A stretch of 64,000 nt of DNA, from positions 29,261 to 93,260 of the forward strand of contig JAFTRQ010000177.1 in assembly GCA_017462125.1 (NCBI GenBank), given 5' to 3'. The notes under the pieces were generated by a model. The model was not told where the DNA came from. It ran no database searches and was given only the letters and a program-made list of their open reading frames with translations. This document shows positions 40,348 to 50,811 of the stretch, in pieces. This stretch comes from Clostridia bacterium. GTDB taxonomy: Bacteria; Bacillota_A; Clostridia; Oscillospirales; CAG-272. The translations under genes were made by a program, and so were the position numbers. The stretch's first letter is position 1; the number at the start of each line of letters is the position of its first letter.

Positions 40348-40980
40348 TTACAGATATTCAAGGATTTCAACGATACTATCGATTAACGGGTATCCACATT
40401 TCGCCAGCTTTTCGCGAGATTGATGTCCACCTGTATACAGCAAGCAATCAGCCCCTAAAATGCGCGCCGTGTCAGCATCATGAACCGTATCGCCTACGTA
40501 TAATACCGAGGCTGAAGGGTGGTTTTCCCGCCATTGCTTCGCAAGGTGCAGCTTACTTTCGGCGTGTATGTTGTCCAATCCGATCACATCCTCAAAATAA
40601 TCGTATACTTCAAGCATTTTGAGTTGTCCGATCAACATATTTTTTTCGCTTGCGGAAAGAATGATCTGATGCACACCCAACGTGCTCACCTTTTCCAAAG
40701 CGTCAACCACTCCGCAGGAAAGTGTGGAGCTTTTGCTGTGCTCATTGTAAAGCTCGACCCACAAAGGCGCCAACACTTCATATGGCTCCTTTTCAAAGTC
40801 AAAGCCTAATCCTTGATAATAGGTTTTTATCGGAAAATCAAATATTTCTCTGTACCGTTCAAGGCTTTCAATAATCGGCAGTCCCCGTTCTGCAAGCATC
40901 AAATTAACACTGTCAATTCCCGCCTGCATATCTGCGTACAGAGTACCGTTGAAATCCCATAACAGATGTGTATATTTCAT
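40348..40980 (-). CDS. HAD-superfamily phosphatase (phosphoglycolate phosphatase-like) with DxN motif
   Basis: 210 residues from ATG 40980 (GGAG 5 bases upstream). HAD core with a helical cap: motif I is WDFNGTL, motif II ILSASE, motif III Lys, motif IV VGDTVHDADTA. Motif I has Asn where most phosphatases have the acid/base Asp (DxD), so activity may be altered or the substrate unusual; some Clostridia HADs share this. Single gene at the end of a convergent pair. No substrate evidence in context. Confidence 0.82.
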   Translation of the reverse strand: MKYTHLLWDFNGTLYADMQAGIDSVNLMLAERGLPIIESLERYREIFDFPIKTYYQGLGFDFEKEPYEVLAPLWVELYNEHSKSSTLSCGVVDALEKVSTLGVHQIILSASEKNMLIGQLKMLEVYDYFEDVIGLDNIHAESKLHLAKQWRENHPSASVLYVGDTVHDADTARILGADCLLYTGGHQSREKLAKCGYPLIDSIVEILEYL

Positions 40981-41001
40981 AAGCACTCCAAAATTTACAA
41001 G

Positions 41002-41031
41002 AAGCCTCTGCCAATCCTTAGGCAGAGGCTT
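41002..41031 (-). terminator. Hairpin after the solute-binding-like lipoprotein gene
   Basis: 11-bp stem AAGCCTCTGCC / GGCAGAGGCTT around an 8-base loop, 24 bases after the minus-strand stop. The minus-strand tail is only moderately T-rich. Confidence 0.6.
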
Positions 41032-41054
41032 TTGTTGCTATTGTCTTTTATTAA

Positions 41055-43097
41055 TTACGATCCGGAGGGCAGGAAGCCGTATGTGGTCATCCAGTTGTAG
41101 TAGATCGTATTGGGGGATTCACCGTTGGGGTCAGCCTCGCCGCCAAGACCGGTCGCCGTATCGTAAGCGGTGTTGGTCAGCTTGGACAGTCTGACAGTGA
41201 TCATATCATCCCAGCCCTCAATCTTAATCTGGTAATCTGCAGCCAGCGTTGTACCGTAACCGGTAGAGGGATTCTCAACCAGATCATACAGCTCTTCATA
41301 GGTTGTACAATCGTTAACGGCTACCAAAACCTGTCTTGCAAGCTCCTCTGCATTCTTCAGAAGCTGATTGTCAAGCTCTGCGTTATACTCAGCAAGCTCA
41401 CTGTTGAAATCAAATCCAAGCAGAGGATTGATCAGCGCGTCATTATTCTGCTTCTTGGAGTTCTCCCAATAGTCTGCAGGATAGCCCTCTTCAGGATGAG
41501 CGATAAAGCAGTTTCCGGTTCTCTCGATCTTCATTTCATAGGTATCGTTCAGTCTTCTGAGCATACCGGTATCCTCATCGATTACGTAGTTAACGTTTTC
41601 AATACCGTACTGAAGGATGTTACGAAGCTGAGAGTTGGTGTTGAGCATAGTCAAAACCTGAACACAAGCCTGTACGCGCTTGGATGTAGTAGAAACACCG
41701 AACATATTACCGTAAAGCGAATTTTCATCTGCTTCGGGATACTTCACGATGTATGCGTAATACTCTTTTCCGTTTTCATCTGTATAAACGCCCTCATTAT
41801 CAAGGGTTTCCTGCTTAACGGAGTAATCACCCTTAATGAAGGAAACTGCAGCGTTCTGTCTCTCGTCGCCTTCTTCAACGTAATATCCGTTGTACTGATA
41901 TTCCATCAAACGGAGATAGATCTCTCTGTATGCCGCATCAGCAAAGAGCGTATTTACGCCAAGCGCGATCTTACCGCGTCCTGCGTTTGCAGGATCACCG
42001 TAAACGGAGCCAACGATAGAGAACTCATTGTCGGTATTGATGCTATAATTCATCATACCGGTCTCCTCGTCTTCAACGCGATCAATGTTCCAATACCAAA
42101 CGAACAGATCCATACACTCCTTGAAGGAGGCGTCGATAGGAAGCACGTCAGGCTCGGAATTCATAATATCCTCAAGGAAGTAGTTGCAATCAAGAATGCT
42201 CGTGATCGCTTCGCTGTCGTAGTAGTACTTATCCAAAAGCTCCTTGTCAACGAGCATATAGGTATACTCGCCAATCTGGATGTTATTGGGGATCGCATAT
42301 GTAGAACCGTCGGACTTTACACCGTTCAGAAGTGCGCTTGTAATATAGTCGTTCAGCTTTCTTCCGGTTGTTCCGATATGGTCGTCAAGAGAGGCGAGCC
42401 ATTCATTCTCAATGTACTCATTGTACATATCAAGACCGGAAAGATAAATGATATCGAGCTGGTTTTCCTCGGTTTCGGGATATACAAGTTCCTTGATACC
42501 GAGCTCATTTTCCTTATACTGCTCCTCGAATGCGTTTACGTCCTCTTCATCCTCGTCTACGGTAAAGTTCTTATACTGCTCGTATTCGGGGAAATACTTA
42601 TAGAATTCCTTCGCAAGTCTTTCAGTAGGATAGTTTGCCTCAGGGAAAGCTGCTCTGTAATCGCTGATATACTTATTGAGTGCTCTGGAAGCAAGCTCTG
42701 CATTCTTCTGGTTCTCTGCATACTGCTCAATAGTAACCTTAAGCATATCAAAGTATTCATCCTCTGTGTAGAACAGAAGGTCAACGTTTATCTTATACTG
42801 AGACTTTGTAAGCTTTGTGAATTCAGCCTCAACAGCATCATATGCCGCCTTGGTTGCAAGCATATCCTTATATTTTTGGCTGTCCTCATCACCACCGCAT
42901 TCATCTGCAAGATAAGCGGCAAGCTCTTCATCGGTATTGCAAACCTTCTTTTCGGTAATCAAGCGCATCGTAATCGTCTGTGCACCGATCTCCTCATCAA
43001 CGTCTGCAGTCTCCTCTTCATCGCTCGAGCACGCTGTAAGAACCACGGAAAGAACCATGATCAAGCCCAAGAACAGACAAAGTAATCTCTTCTTCAT
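41055..43097 (-). CDS. Extracellular solute-binding-like lipoprotein
   Basis: 680 residues from ATG 43097, chosen because GGAGG lies 6-7 bases upstream and it begins a signal peptide MKKRLLCLFLGLIMVLSVV ending in lipobox L-T-A-C23. The mature part is acidic with many helices. Segments such as QLDIIYLSGLDMYNEYIENEWLASLDD and GRGKIALGVNTLFADAAYRE resemble the hinge and lobe pattern of type 1 extracellular solute-binding proteins for sugars, with large insertions. No permease or ATPase genes are next to it, so it is an orphan receptor. The substrate is unknown. Confidence 0.75.
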   Translation of the reverse strand: MKKRLLCLFLGLIMVLSVVLTACSSDEEETADVDEEIGAQTITMRLITEKKVCNTDEELAAYLADECGGDEDSQKYKDMLATKAAYDAVEAEFTKLTKSQYKINVDLLFYTEDEYFDMLKVTIEQYAENQKNAELASRALNKYISDYRAAFPEANYPTERLAKEFYKYFPEYEQYKNFTVDEDEEDVNAFEEQYKENELGIKELVYPETEENQLDIIYLSGLDMYNEYIENEWLASLDDHIGTTGRKLNDYITSALLNGVKSDGSTYAIPNNIQIGEYTYMLVDKELLDKYYYDSEAITSILDCNYFLEDIMNSEPDVLPIDASFKECMDLFVWYWNIDRVEDEETGMMNYSINTDNEFSIVGSVYGDPANAGRGKIALGVNTLFADAAYREIYLRLMEYQYNGYYVEEGDERQNAAVSFIKGDYSVKQETLDNEGVYTDENGKEYYAYIVKYPEADENSLYGNMFGVSTTSKRVQACVQVLTMLNTNSQLRNILQYGIENVNYVIDEDTGMLRRLNDTYEMKIERTGNCFIAHPEEGYPADYWENSKKQNNDALINPLLGFDFNSELAEYNAELDNQLLKNAEELARQVLVAVNDCTTYEELYDLVENPSTGYGTTLAADYQIKIEGWDDMITVRLSKLTNTAYDTATGLGGEADPNGESPNTIYYNWMTTYGFLPSGS

Positions 43098-43164
43098 ACT
43101 AAACCTCCGTTTGTTATTTCTCCGGTAAGCAAATTGCAAAAATCCGGAATAAATGCCAACATAT

Positions 43165-43193
43165 ATTTTACAACAAATTATCTCTTTTGTCAA
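43165..43193 (-). promoter_or_regulatory. Promoter of the solute-binding-like lipoprotein
   Basis: Minus strand: TTGACA (43188-43193), 17-base spacer, TAAAAT (43165-43170). The rest of 43098-43385 is AT-rich and shows no gene. Confidence 0.75.
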
Positions 43194-43385
43194 GTAAATA
43201 TTTATTAACAATCTTCGTAAAAACTTTGTAAAATCAAGGCTTCGTCAAAATGCGTTAACATCCGTTATGCAAGATTCACAATCACAAAAGCACAATTTTG
43301 TGCATCGAGTACATTTCATTGTTAATATTACACATTTTTAACCGTTTTTTTTGTAACTTAGCCCCAATAAATATTTACAATTTAA

Positions 43386-44516
43386 TCAGTCAAGAAAGCC
43401 TCTGAGATGGCGCGCACGGCTGGGATGGCGCAGCTTTCTGAGCGCCTTGGCCTCAATCTGACGGATACGCTCTCTGGTGATATCAAACTCCTTACCAACC
43501 TCTTCAAGCGTTCTCGTTCTTCCATCGTAAAGACCGAAGCGAAGCTTGATCACGTGCTCTTCTCTTGGAGTCAAAGTATGAAGCTCACGTTCGATGACCT
43601 CACGAAGGATCGTAGATGCCGCAGCATCTGCGGGAGCGGGAGTTTCATCATCGGGGATAAAGTCACCGAGGTGGCTGTCTTCCTCTTCACCGATAGGAGT
43701 TTCAAGAGAAACGGGATCCTGCGATATCTTGAGGATTTCTCTCACCTTATCCGCGCTCATACCGATCTTGTCACCGATCTCCTCCGCGGTAGGCTCACGT
43801 CCCAGCTCTTGAAGCATCTGACGGGAATACTTCGTAACCTTGTGAATCGTTTCCACCATATGAACGGGGATACGAATGGTTCTTGCCTGATCTGCAATCG
43901 CTCTGGTGATGGCCTGTCTGATCCACCAGGTTGCATAAGTGGAGAACTTATATCCCTTGGTATAATCAAACTTTTCAACCGCCTTCATCAAACCGAGGTT
44001 TCCTTCCTGGATCAGATCAAGGAAATACATACCTCTGCCAAGGTACTTCTTTGCGATACTTACTACCAATCGGAGATTGGATTCGACAAGTCTTGTCTTG
44101 GCGATTTCATCGCCCTCCAGCATTTTTTCAGCCAGCTCCCTCTCACCTTCAGAGTCAAGCAACGGAATGCGTCCGATCTCCTTAAGGTACTGACGAACAG
44201 GGTCATCAATGGAAAGGCCCTCCTGCTCGAGGATCTTTTCCATGCTGGCGCCGTTCTCAAACTTGGAAACCTCGTTTTGGATCTCCTCAAGCTCAGCATT
44301 GGAGAGACTTCCGGGAAGGGATACTCCGCTATCCTCAAGTGCCTCATAAAGCTTATCCAGCTCGTCGACATCATAATTCATCTCTTCCAGCGCCTGGTCG
44401 AAATCTTCCTCACTCAGACCGCTCTTTTTACTTTTTTCAATCAGGTCCTCAACCTTTTTGGACTCAACCTCTGTGGGAGCGGTTGTCTCGACCCCGCTGT
44501 ACATTTCTTCTGTCAT
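43386..44516 (-). CDS. rpoD: RNA polymerase primary sigma factor RpoD/SigA
   Basis: 376 residues from ATG 44516 (AAAGGA 9 bases upstream). Region 1.1-like acidic N-terminus, region 1.2/2 with [16 protein letters not shown], region 2.4 [17 protein letters not shown] (-10 recognition), region 3 ([19 protein letters not shown]), region 4 with [15 protein letters not shown] and the -35-recognising helix [19 protein letters not shown]. Size is normal for Firmicutes SigA. It is the last gene of dgt-dnaG-rpoD, the macromolecular-synthesis operon without rpsU. Confidence 0.98.
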   Translation of the reverse strand: MTEEMYSGVETTAPTEVESKKVEDLIEKSKKSGLSEEDFDQALEEMNYDVDELDKLYEALEDSGVSLPGSLSNAELEEIQNEVSKFENGASMEKILEQEGLSIDDPVRQYLKEIGRIPLLDSEGERELAEKMLEGDEIAKTRLVESNLRLVVSIAKKYLGRGMYFLDLIQEGNLGLMKAVEKFDYTKGYKFSTYATWWIRQAITRAIADQARTIRIPVHMVETIHKVTKYSRQMLQELGREPTAEEIGDKIGMSADKVREILKISQDPVSLETPIGEEEDSHLGDFIPDDETPAPADAAASTILREVIERELHTLTPREEHVIKLRFGLYDGRTRTLEEVGKEFDITRERIRQIEAKALRKLRHPSRARHLRGFLD

Positions 44517-44553
44517 ATTTAAAATTCCTTTCAGATAATTGAACTTTCTTGAT

Positions 44554-46317
44554 TTATTTATTTTCTCCGCGCTTGTGAGCAAGCAATCGGCGAATTTCGT
44601 CTATTCCGCTATCGTCTCCCGATGACAGCTGTTTTTCGGTTTTAACGGTTTCGGCACATTGCTCAAAAACCGCTTTGCCGTTTTCGGTCAGCATTCTGCG
44701 TTTTTGTTCAAGCCCTTGAAGTCTTCCCATTTCATCGGGTGTGAAAAACTCTCCAAGCAATGAAAAATCGAATTGATTGTCCGCTTGCAGCGCAACGATC
44801 CGCTCAAATGCTCTTCGATGGAAATCCGAGCTGAAGTCATCACCTGACAACGCAAGCTTGCCCATACAGACAAGGTCACGGTATTCCTCAAACATCAACA
44901 TAAGACCGATGACCGCCTCTTCAGCCGCCTTCGCCTTGATATTTTTAATACCGTCGGTATTGATCTTATCTCCGACGCCCATTGCTCCAAGCCTTGCATC
45001 CTGAGAGGTTTTGGCATTATAGGTCTTGATCTTTTTACGGCGCATGCTTTCCACGTCGTTTTTCAAGCCCTCTACAGGGAGTGACAGCCGTGCGGCCACC
45101 AAGGAAATATACACGTCACGCTCCACCTCGGACCAGATCTCCGAAATGTACTCGCACATCTCCGCCGACGCCTTCAGCTTATCGGACGAGATCGAAAGAT
45201 TATATTTCTGCAACGTGGATTCCAGCTTGAACTCAAAGCCCGTGCGGCTTGCATCGAGCAGCTTACGAAAGCTGTCCGCGCCGAATTTTTTGATGTATTC
45301 ATCAGGGTCTTTGGCACCCTCCATACGAAGAATTCGCACGTCAAGTCCTACGTCAGACAGCATTCTGACTGCCTTTCGCGTTGCAGCCTGACCCGCCTCA
45401 TCGGAATCATACGAAATGATGACCTGCTTGGTATGCTTAGCCATCAGCCTTGCCTGCTCACTTGTTAATGCCGTGCCCAACGTCGCCACGGCATTTTCAA
45501 AGCCCGCCGAGTGCAACGCAATAACGTCCATATAACCTTCGCAGAGAATCATTCTCTCCGAGCAATGATTCTTCGCATAATTCAGTGCAAACAGATTCCG
45601 GCTCTTTTTGAAGCCCGGTGTATCCGAGGAGTTCAGATATTTCGGCTTCGAATCATCCATGACACGGCCGCCAAAGGCGATCACGTCACCCGATGTATTA
45701 ATAATAGGAAAGATAACTCGATTTCTGAAGTAATCGTATGCTCTTCCCGTTTTTTGACTTTTTCCGCACAAGAAACCAACGATCAGCTCCTCGTCGGAAA
45801 AGCCCAATTTATGCATATGATCGGTCAGTGCGCCAAAGCTTTCGGGAGCAAAGCCCAAGCCAAAGCGCTTAATAATAGCAGGTGACAGTTTACGCTTGCC
45901 TGCAAGATAATCCATTCCCGTCTTACCAAGCTTTGGATCAAAAAGGCAGGCTCTGAAATATTTAGCTGCGGCAAGATTCATATCCAATATACGACGCTTG
46001 CTGATGCCATCCTGCCGTTGATCATCAACCGTTATTGTTATTCCCGCTCTTTTGGCGAGAAATTCAACAGCCGAGGGGTAATCAAGATTTTCCGATTTCA
46101 TCACGAAGGTGATCGCGTCACCTCCCGCACCGCAACCAAAGCAATAAAAGGATTGCGTTGCAGGAAATACCGTAAACGACGGGGTCTTTTCACTGTGATA
46201 AGGACACAGCCCTCCAAAGTTTGACCCTGCTCGCTTCAGATTCACGTAAGAGCCGATCAGCTCCACGATGTCATTTCTTGAGCGGATCTCCTCGACGAGT
46301 TCTTTTGAAATCATCAT
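44554..46317 (-). CDS. dnaG: DNA primase DnaG
   Basis: 587 residues. N-terminal zinc finger ([12 protein letters not shown] and CFGCGAGGD, a CHCC set at about 38-62), catalytic TOPRIM domain ([13 protein letters not shown], then [15 protein letters not shown] with the DxDxxG-type acidic residues) and a C-terminal helicase-binding domain. Makes RNA primers at the fork. It starts directly after the dgt stop (GGAGGGG 7 bases upstream) and lies 37 bases before rpoD. Confidence 0.97.
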   Translation of the reverse strand: MMISKELVEEIRSRNDIVELIGSYVNLKRAGSNFGGLCPYHSEKTPSFTVFPATQSFYCFGCGAGGDAITFVMKSENLDYPSAVEFLAKRAGITITVDDQRQDGISKRRILDMNLAAAKYFRACLFDPKLGKTGMDYLAGKRKLSPAIIKRFGLGFAPESFGALTDHMHKLGFSDEELIVGFLCGKSQKTGRAYDYFRNRVIFPIINTSGDVIAFGGRVMDDSKPKYLNSSDTPGFKKSRNLFALNYAKNHCSERMILCEGYMDVIALHSAGFENAVATLGTALTSEQARLMAKHTKQVIISYDSDEAGQAATRKAVRMLSDVGLDVRILRMEGAKDPDEYIKKFGADSFRKLLDASRTGFEFKLESTLQKYNLSISSDKLKASAEMCEYISEIWSEVERDVYISLVAARLSLPVEGLKNDVESMRRKKIKTYNAKTSQDARLGAMGVGDKINTDGIKNIKAKAAEEAVIGLMLMFEEYRDLVCMGKLALSGDDFSSDFHRRAFERIVALQADNQFDFSLLGEFFTPDEMGRLQGLEQKRRMLTENGKAVFEQCAETVKTEKQLSSGDDSGIDEIRRLLAHKRGENK

Positions 46318-47340
46318 TTAGCGTCCCCTCCATACCTTCGGAACAAAGAGCTCATGATACGTATCGATGGCATACCTGTCTGTCATTCCGGAAAGGAAAT
46401 CACAAACGCAACGCTCCACACCCTCAGCTTCAATGTTTTTACAATAAAGCTCGGGCATTTTGTCGGGATGCTTAACGTAATATTCAAACAGCTTTACCAA
46501 AAGATCCTTTGCCTTAGCGTCCTCACTTTTGGCAGCCGAATTCAGATAAACGTTTTCAAAAAGGAAATTGCGAAGGTCGTTCGTCGCCCTTCCCACCTTA
46601 TCACTCATCATAATGTAGGGGCGGTCATAGCTCGCCTCAACGATCGAAGTAACCATCGTATTGATACGCTCGCTGTGTCGCTCACCAAGAACGCTAAGAA
46701 TGTCCTTGGGAATATCCTCCGGCTTCAGAACACCGGCACGGCAAGCATCGTCTATGTCATGATTTATATACGCAATTCTGTCTGCAAACTTTACGATCAC
46801 GCCCTCCAGTGTCGCCGCCATACATTTACCCGTATGATTGACGATACCGTTGCGAACCTCCCACGTGAGGTTTAGTCCGGCGCCGTTGTTTTCGAGCTTT
46901 TCCACAACGCGCAAGCTTTGCTTATAATGTGTAAATCCCGCATCGTAGCACTCTTGGAGCGCAGCCTCTCCCGCATGACCGAAGGGCGTATGTCCAAGAT
47001 CGTGCCCCAAGGCAGCCGCCTCGGTCAGATCCTCGTTCAAGCGAAGCGCACGGGCAATAATCCTGGCGATCTGTGTTACCTCAAGGGTATGGGTCAAACG
47101 GGTTCTGTAGTGATCCCCCGCAGGTGCCAGAAAGACCTGCGTTTTATTCATCAGACGTCGGAAGGATTGAGAGTGAATGATTCTGTCCCTATCTCTTTGG
47201 AACTCGGTTCGCATTTCAGACGGAACGTACGGATGATCTCTTCCCTGCGTATTTGCGGTCAGAAAAGCATAACGGGAAAGCGTCTCCCGTTCTCTTTCCA
47301 AGAACAACTCACATATGCTTTTTTCAGGACTGTGCTTCAT
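46318..47340 (-). CDS. dgt: Deoxyguanosinetriphosphate triphosphohydrolase-like protein
   Basis: 340 residues. HD-domain metal site with RTRLTHTLEV (His), GHDLGHTPFGHAGE (His-Asp) and VKFADRIAYINHD (Asp). Length and motifs match the shorter dGTPase-like group of Firmicutes. These hydrolyse dNTPs to deoxynucleoside and triphosphate. It is directly upstream of dnaG, a common order in Clostridia. Confidence 0.94.
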   Translation of the reverse strand: MKHSPEKSICELFLERERETLSRYAFLTANTQGRDHPYVPSEMRTEFQRDRDRIIHSQSFRRLMNKTQVFLAPAGDHYRTRLTHTLEVTQIARIIARALRLNEDLTEAAALGHDLGHTPFGHAGEAALQECYDAGFTHYKQSLRVVEKLENNGAGLNLTWEVRNGIVNHTGKCMAATLEGVIVKFADRIAYINHDIDDACRAGVLKPEDIPKDILSVLGERHSERINTMVTSIVEASYDRPYIMMSDKVGRATNDLRNFLFENVYLNSAAKSEDAKAKDLLVKLFEYYVKHPDKMPELYCKNIEAEGVERCVCDFLSGMTDRYAIDTYHELFVPKVWRGR

Positions 47341-47492
47341 TCCCTATACCTTCCTTTCCTCAAAATACGACCGAAAGTCTTCTTTTATCCGATCTATAAA
47401 CCTAATATACGCTGAAATTACGCAAATTACTTTTTTCGGCAAGAAAATTTCACAAAAACAATACGTTACGACAATACACTATGCAACGAAGC

Positions 47493-48455
47493 CTATTCTT
47501 CGATGATCTGTATGCTCGTCACACCATACTCCTTTGCGCTGTCGTACAGCACAGCATTATCCTTGGAGAGCACGACCCGCATAGAATAGGATCGGATATA
47601 ATATTCCATATTCTCAAGCATCAGCTCAAGCTCACATACAGGCTTTTCGGATTGGTCTTCGTCCTCAAGCGTCTCCGAAGCCTTATCCGCGTCACTGCTC
47701 AAGCATCTTAAATCCAGCGCCACATAATCGCAAGCCTCTCGGATCACCGATGCAAAATAGATACCCTCCTCCGTCATCCGAAAGATCTCGGGAGGAAGCA
47801 GGACGCCCAACGTTGCAGCTTCAGCCGCCTCAGCCATTCGGCTGACGTACGCCGTGATCTCGGCAATACTGCTGTCATTCACGTTAAGTCCGACAAGCAT
47901 AATATCGTCCGCGCCGCACCGAGCAGCCTCCTGCACGAGCGCGATCTCATAAGATTTGTAAAGCTCCCGTAGCGCGTCATCCTCTGTTTCAAAGGATTTA
48001 ACGTAAAAATATGCGCAAACGTAACCGCCGCAGCTATGTATATACTCAATCTGTTCGGAAAGCGACGCATCTTCGCTGATCGTGCAGAAGCCATTCAAAA
48101 CTCCAACGTCCGACACATATGCAAGATTTCCGTCGGTACCGCGCAGACAAACGGAAAGATCGGTAACACCGCGCATAATATAAGTGCGCGCATCCGCTCC
48201 GAAATTGTAGACGTATGCATCTACCGCCTTTACCTCTTTACTGCCGGAATGATACGACTCGATCGAAAGATCAAAGGTTCGGTTACCTTCGATCTCTTTT
48301 GCGCGCCGTCCGAGAGACAAGCCTACCGCAACCGATACAACAAAGCAAAGCAGAAGAAAAACAAGAACGGCAAGGATGACGGGACGCAGCCTTGTATCAC
48401 GCTTGTTCAGCGAGGTACGTCGCGCATATTTACTCATTTTCACGCCCTTTGCCAT
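47493..48455 (-). CDS. Membrane-anchored protein of unknown function
   Basis: 320 residues. A basic N-terminus and one membrane helix (about 26-48, VILAVLVFLLLCFVVSVAVG) anchor an extracellular domain. That domain alternates helix and strand segments (ADDIMLVGLNVND, CDYVALDLRCLSS, YSMRVVLSKDNAVLY, YGVTSIQII), suggesting a TIM-barrel-like fold as in some putative glycosidases, but I see no family signature. It follows the foldase gene by 21 bases in one operon. AAAGGAG is 7 bases before the ATG. Confidence 0.75.
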   Translation of the reverse strand: MAKGVKMSKYARRTSLNKRDTRLRPVILAVLVFLLLCFVVSVAVGLSLGRRAKEIEGNRTFDLSIESYHSGSKEVKAVDAYVYNFGADARTYIMRGVTDLSVCLRGTDGNLAYVSDVGVLNGFCTISEDASLSEQIEYIHSCGGYVCAYFYVKSFETEDDALRELYKSYEIALVQEAARCGADDIMLVGLNVNDSSIAEITAYVSRMAEAAEAATLGVLLPPEIFRMTEEGIYFASVIREACDYVALDLRCLSSDADKASETLEDEDQSEKPVCELELMLENMEYYIRSYSMRVVLSKDNAVLYDSAKEYGVTSIQIIEE

Positions 48456-48476
48456 AACCTCGCTCCTTTCTGCATC

Positions 48477-49682
48477 TTATTCTATGTCGATCAAAGAAAT
48501 GCCCTGATAATACTCATTTCCCACAAATTCGATCTTTTCATTCTGCGCATCCAACTGCTTCTTAACCGCCGCATACTGATACTGATACAACAGTTCATTG
48601 ACGTTCTTTTTCACGTCCTCCTCCTGCAAAGGAAGCCTCATAATAATATAATATCCCTCGTCAAGCTCCACGATCTCGCTGACACCGTACAGCTCCAACG
48701 CAAAGGCACAAGACTCATAAGCCTCCGCCATCTGTCCGTACGTAAAATAAAGACCGTTTCCGCTGATCGAAAACTCGGTTACGGGCGCGGCGCCCACCGC
48801 AGAACGCAATGCGCTGTAGCGCGCTTCCTTGTCGCTCTCCGCACAAATCTTCGACCATGCCTGCTGTACCGCAGAAGCAGCATCGTATTCATCTATGATC
48901 TTTTCAATATACTCGGGATCTACCGCAAGGATCTCCGCAGGAACGTTTCCGGGCTTCGTCCAAGGATGCTCCGCGGGATAGTACACGTGAACAGTTCTTA
49001 CCCATTCGTTTCCGGTCATAACGTAATCCGTAAACGCGGCTATATTTTCGCTGTCATATTCAACATTGATCTTATTTTCAACGAAATGATCAACCAGAAC
49101 GGTCTCAAGATAATTCACCTTATACATCAGGCGCAAAAAGCTGTCGGTCAGGTTATTCTCAGCCAACCATGCCTTGTATGCCTTCTTATCTCCGTCAAAG
49201 GCTTCTCCATTCTCCACCAAGGCTTCGATCGCATCCTGAACGTAATTATCCGCGTCAAGCGAATCGGTATCGATGTCGTAGTAATCGCACAAGGACAAAA
49301 CTGTATAATTGCTCTTCAAGTCTTCCGTAACGCGCGCCGCAAGCTCCGATTCATATACCGCACGTCCTTCCGCATCGAGGCTGTCATAATCGCCAAGCTC
49401 GCCATCCAAGGATGCCTTGTGCAAAAGCGTAACGTAGCGAAGCTCCTCGTATCGGACGTCATAGCCGCCGCACTCTCCCACGATCCTTGCCTCCTCCTCG
49501 TTGCTCTTGATGGGGCGCACAGGTCCCAGCTGCATCACGAAAACAATGACCATAAAAGCTATAAAAGACAGCACAGCCGCACCGATGATCACCGCGGCAA
49601 CCGTTTTTTTTCGGGTCCAAGTTTTTTTATTCATCTTATCGTTCTCCTGCTTTGCAAGAGCCTGTTTCTTATCGTAAGGCAT
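48477..49682 (-). CDS. Membrane-anchored SurA/PpiC-like peptidyl-prolyl isomerase or foldase
   Basis: 401 residues. N-terminal membrane helix (about 28-50), then a SurA/PrsA-type helical chaperone region (with the paired Cys in LSLCDYYDI) and a parvulin-like end with NGLYFTYGQMAEAYESCAFAL and VELDEGYYIIMRL, typical of PpiC. It probably folds exported proteins at the outer face of the membrane. GGAGG is 7 bases before the ATG. The catalytic parvulin residues are not clearly complete, so it may be chaperone only. Confidence 0.82.
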   Translation of the reverse strand: MPYDKKQALAKQENDKMNKKTWTRKKTVAAVIIGAAVLSFIAFMVIVFVMQLGPVRPIKSNEEEARIVGECGGYDVRYEELRYVTLLHKASLDGELGDYDSLDAEGRAVYESELAARVTEDLKSNYTVLSLCDYYDIDTDSLDADNYVQDAIEALVENGEAFDGDKKAYKAWLAENNLTDSFLRLMYKVNYLETVLVDHFVENKINVEYDSENIAAFTDYVMTGNEWVRTVHVYYPAEHPWTKPGNVPAEILAVDPEYIEKIIDEYDAASAVQQAWSKICAESDKEARYSALRSAVGAAPVTEFSISGNGLYFTYGQMAEAYESCAFALELYGVSEIVELDEGYYIIMRLPLQEEDVKKNVNELLYQYQYAAVKKQLDAQNEKIEFVGNEYYQGISLIDIE

Positions 49683-49827
49683 TTTTTATCCTCCGTTTTT
49701 TAAATAACGCTACAAATAGCCATTATATTTTGTTATTATACAATAATATTGTGAATGTTCTATGAATTCAAAGGCTTTTTTCGATGATATTTTTCAAAAA
49801 GGGCTATGCAAAACCGATTTTTTGTGA

Positions 49828-49833
49828 TATACT
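49828..49833 (+). promoter_or_regulatory. Extended -10 promoter of hprK
   Basis: TATACT at 49828-49833 with TGA directly upstream (extended -10). No good -35 is seen (TATGCA at 49805-49810). Confidence 0.55.
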
Positions 49834-49875
49834 GAATACAGCTATACAGCACGTAGCAAAATGGAGGTTACAATT

Positions 49876-50811
49876 ATGAGCGCAGAATACACCATACCGC
49901 TGACAAAGGTGGAAAAGGAATTCAATCTTGAAAGAGTCTGTATACCGGATAATTATGACGATATACAGGTAGATACCCCACAGGTTAACCGTCCCGGTCT
50001 CGCCCTCGCAGGATTCTATGAGATCTTTGATGCCGACAGAATCAGCCTGATCGGAAACGCAGAGCACAGATACCTGCTCCATCAATCGGAAGAGGACAGA
50101 AAGAAAAAAATTGTCGACTATATCAACGCGCGCCCCAAGGCAGTTATCTTCACATCAGACCTGCCCGTTTTTGAGGAGCTGCTCGAGCAGGCATCCAAGG
50201 TTGGCGTACCTGTTTTTAAATCCAAGGAAAAAACAAGTCCCCTTATGGCATCTATGATCAGCTCGCTGAACACGCACTTAGCTCCCCGCATCACCCGTCA
50301 CGGTGTTCTTGTCGAGGTCTACGGTGAAGGTTTGCTTCTTCTTGGCGACAGCGGCGTAGGTAAGAGCGAGGCCGCTATCGAGCTTGTCAAGCGAGGACAC
50401 CGTCTGATCGCTGACGACGCGGTCGAGATCAAGCGTGTTTCCGCAAAAACGTTGGTTGGCTCAGCTCCCGAGATCATCCGCCATTACGTCGAGTTGCGAG
50501 GCATCGGTATCGTAGACGTGCGCCGTCTCTTCGGTATGGGTGCAGTCAAGGAAACCGAAAAGATCGACCTTGTTATTAATCTTGAAAACTGGGTAGAGGG
50601 CAAGATGTATGACCGCCTTGGACTTGACGAAGAAAAAATCGACATCCTCGGTAATAAGATTCCCGCCATCACAGTCCCCGTAAAGCCCGGACGTAACCTT
50701 GCCATCATTCTGGAAATCGCCGCTATGAACAACCGTCAGAAAAAGATGGGCTACAACACGGCAGAGGAATTCAACAAGAGATTGATGGAGCAGATCGGCG
50801 GAAGCTTCTGA
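49876..50811 (+). CDS. hprK: HPr kinase/phosphorylase
   Basis: 311 residues from ATG 49876 (GGAGG 8 bases upstream). N-terminal MurF-like domain to about 130, then a P-loop kinase domain with GDSGVGKSE and the HprK signature ELRGIGIVDVRRLFG. It phosphorylates HPr at Ser46 in response to fructose-1,6-bisphosphate and drives carbon catabolite repression. A marker of Gram-positive type control. Its stop overlaps the start of the next gene by one base. Confidence 0.97.
   Translation: MSAEYTIPLTKVEKEFNLERVCIPDNYDDIQVDTPQVNRPGLALAGFYEIFDADRISLIGNAEHRYLLHQSEEDRKKKIVDYINARPKAVIFTSDLPVFEELLEQASKVGVPVFKSKEKTSPLMASMISSLNTHLAPRITRHGVLVEVYGEGLLLLGDSGVGKSEAAIELVKRGHRLIADDAVEIKRVSAKTLVGSAPEIIRHYVELRGIGIVDVRRLFGMGAVKETEKIDLVINLENWVEGKMYDRLGLDEEKIDILGNKIPAITVPVKPGRNLAIILEIAAMNNRQKKMGYNTAEEFNKRLMEQIGGSF

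Noticed and set aside
41496..43085. Open frame of 529 codons on the plus strand opposite the solute-binding-like lipoprotein
   Set aside because: Antisense shadow; the minus-strand gene has a promoter, GGAGG site and lipobox, and this frame has none of these.
43407..44522. Open frame of 371 codons on the plus strand opposite rpoD
   Set aside because: Complete shadow of the primary sigma factor gene.
48036..49703. Open frame of 555 codons on the plus strand opposite two membrane-anchored protein genes
   Set aside because: It spans two real minus-strand genes and their junction; no ribosome site or protein-like features.
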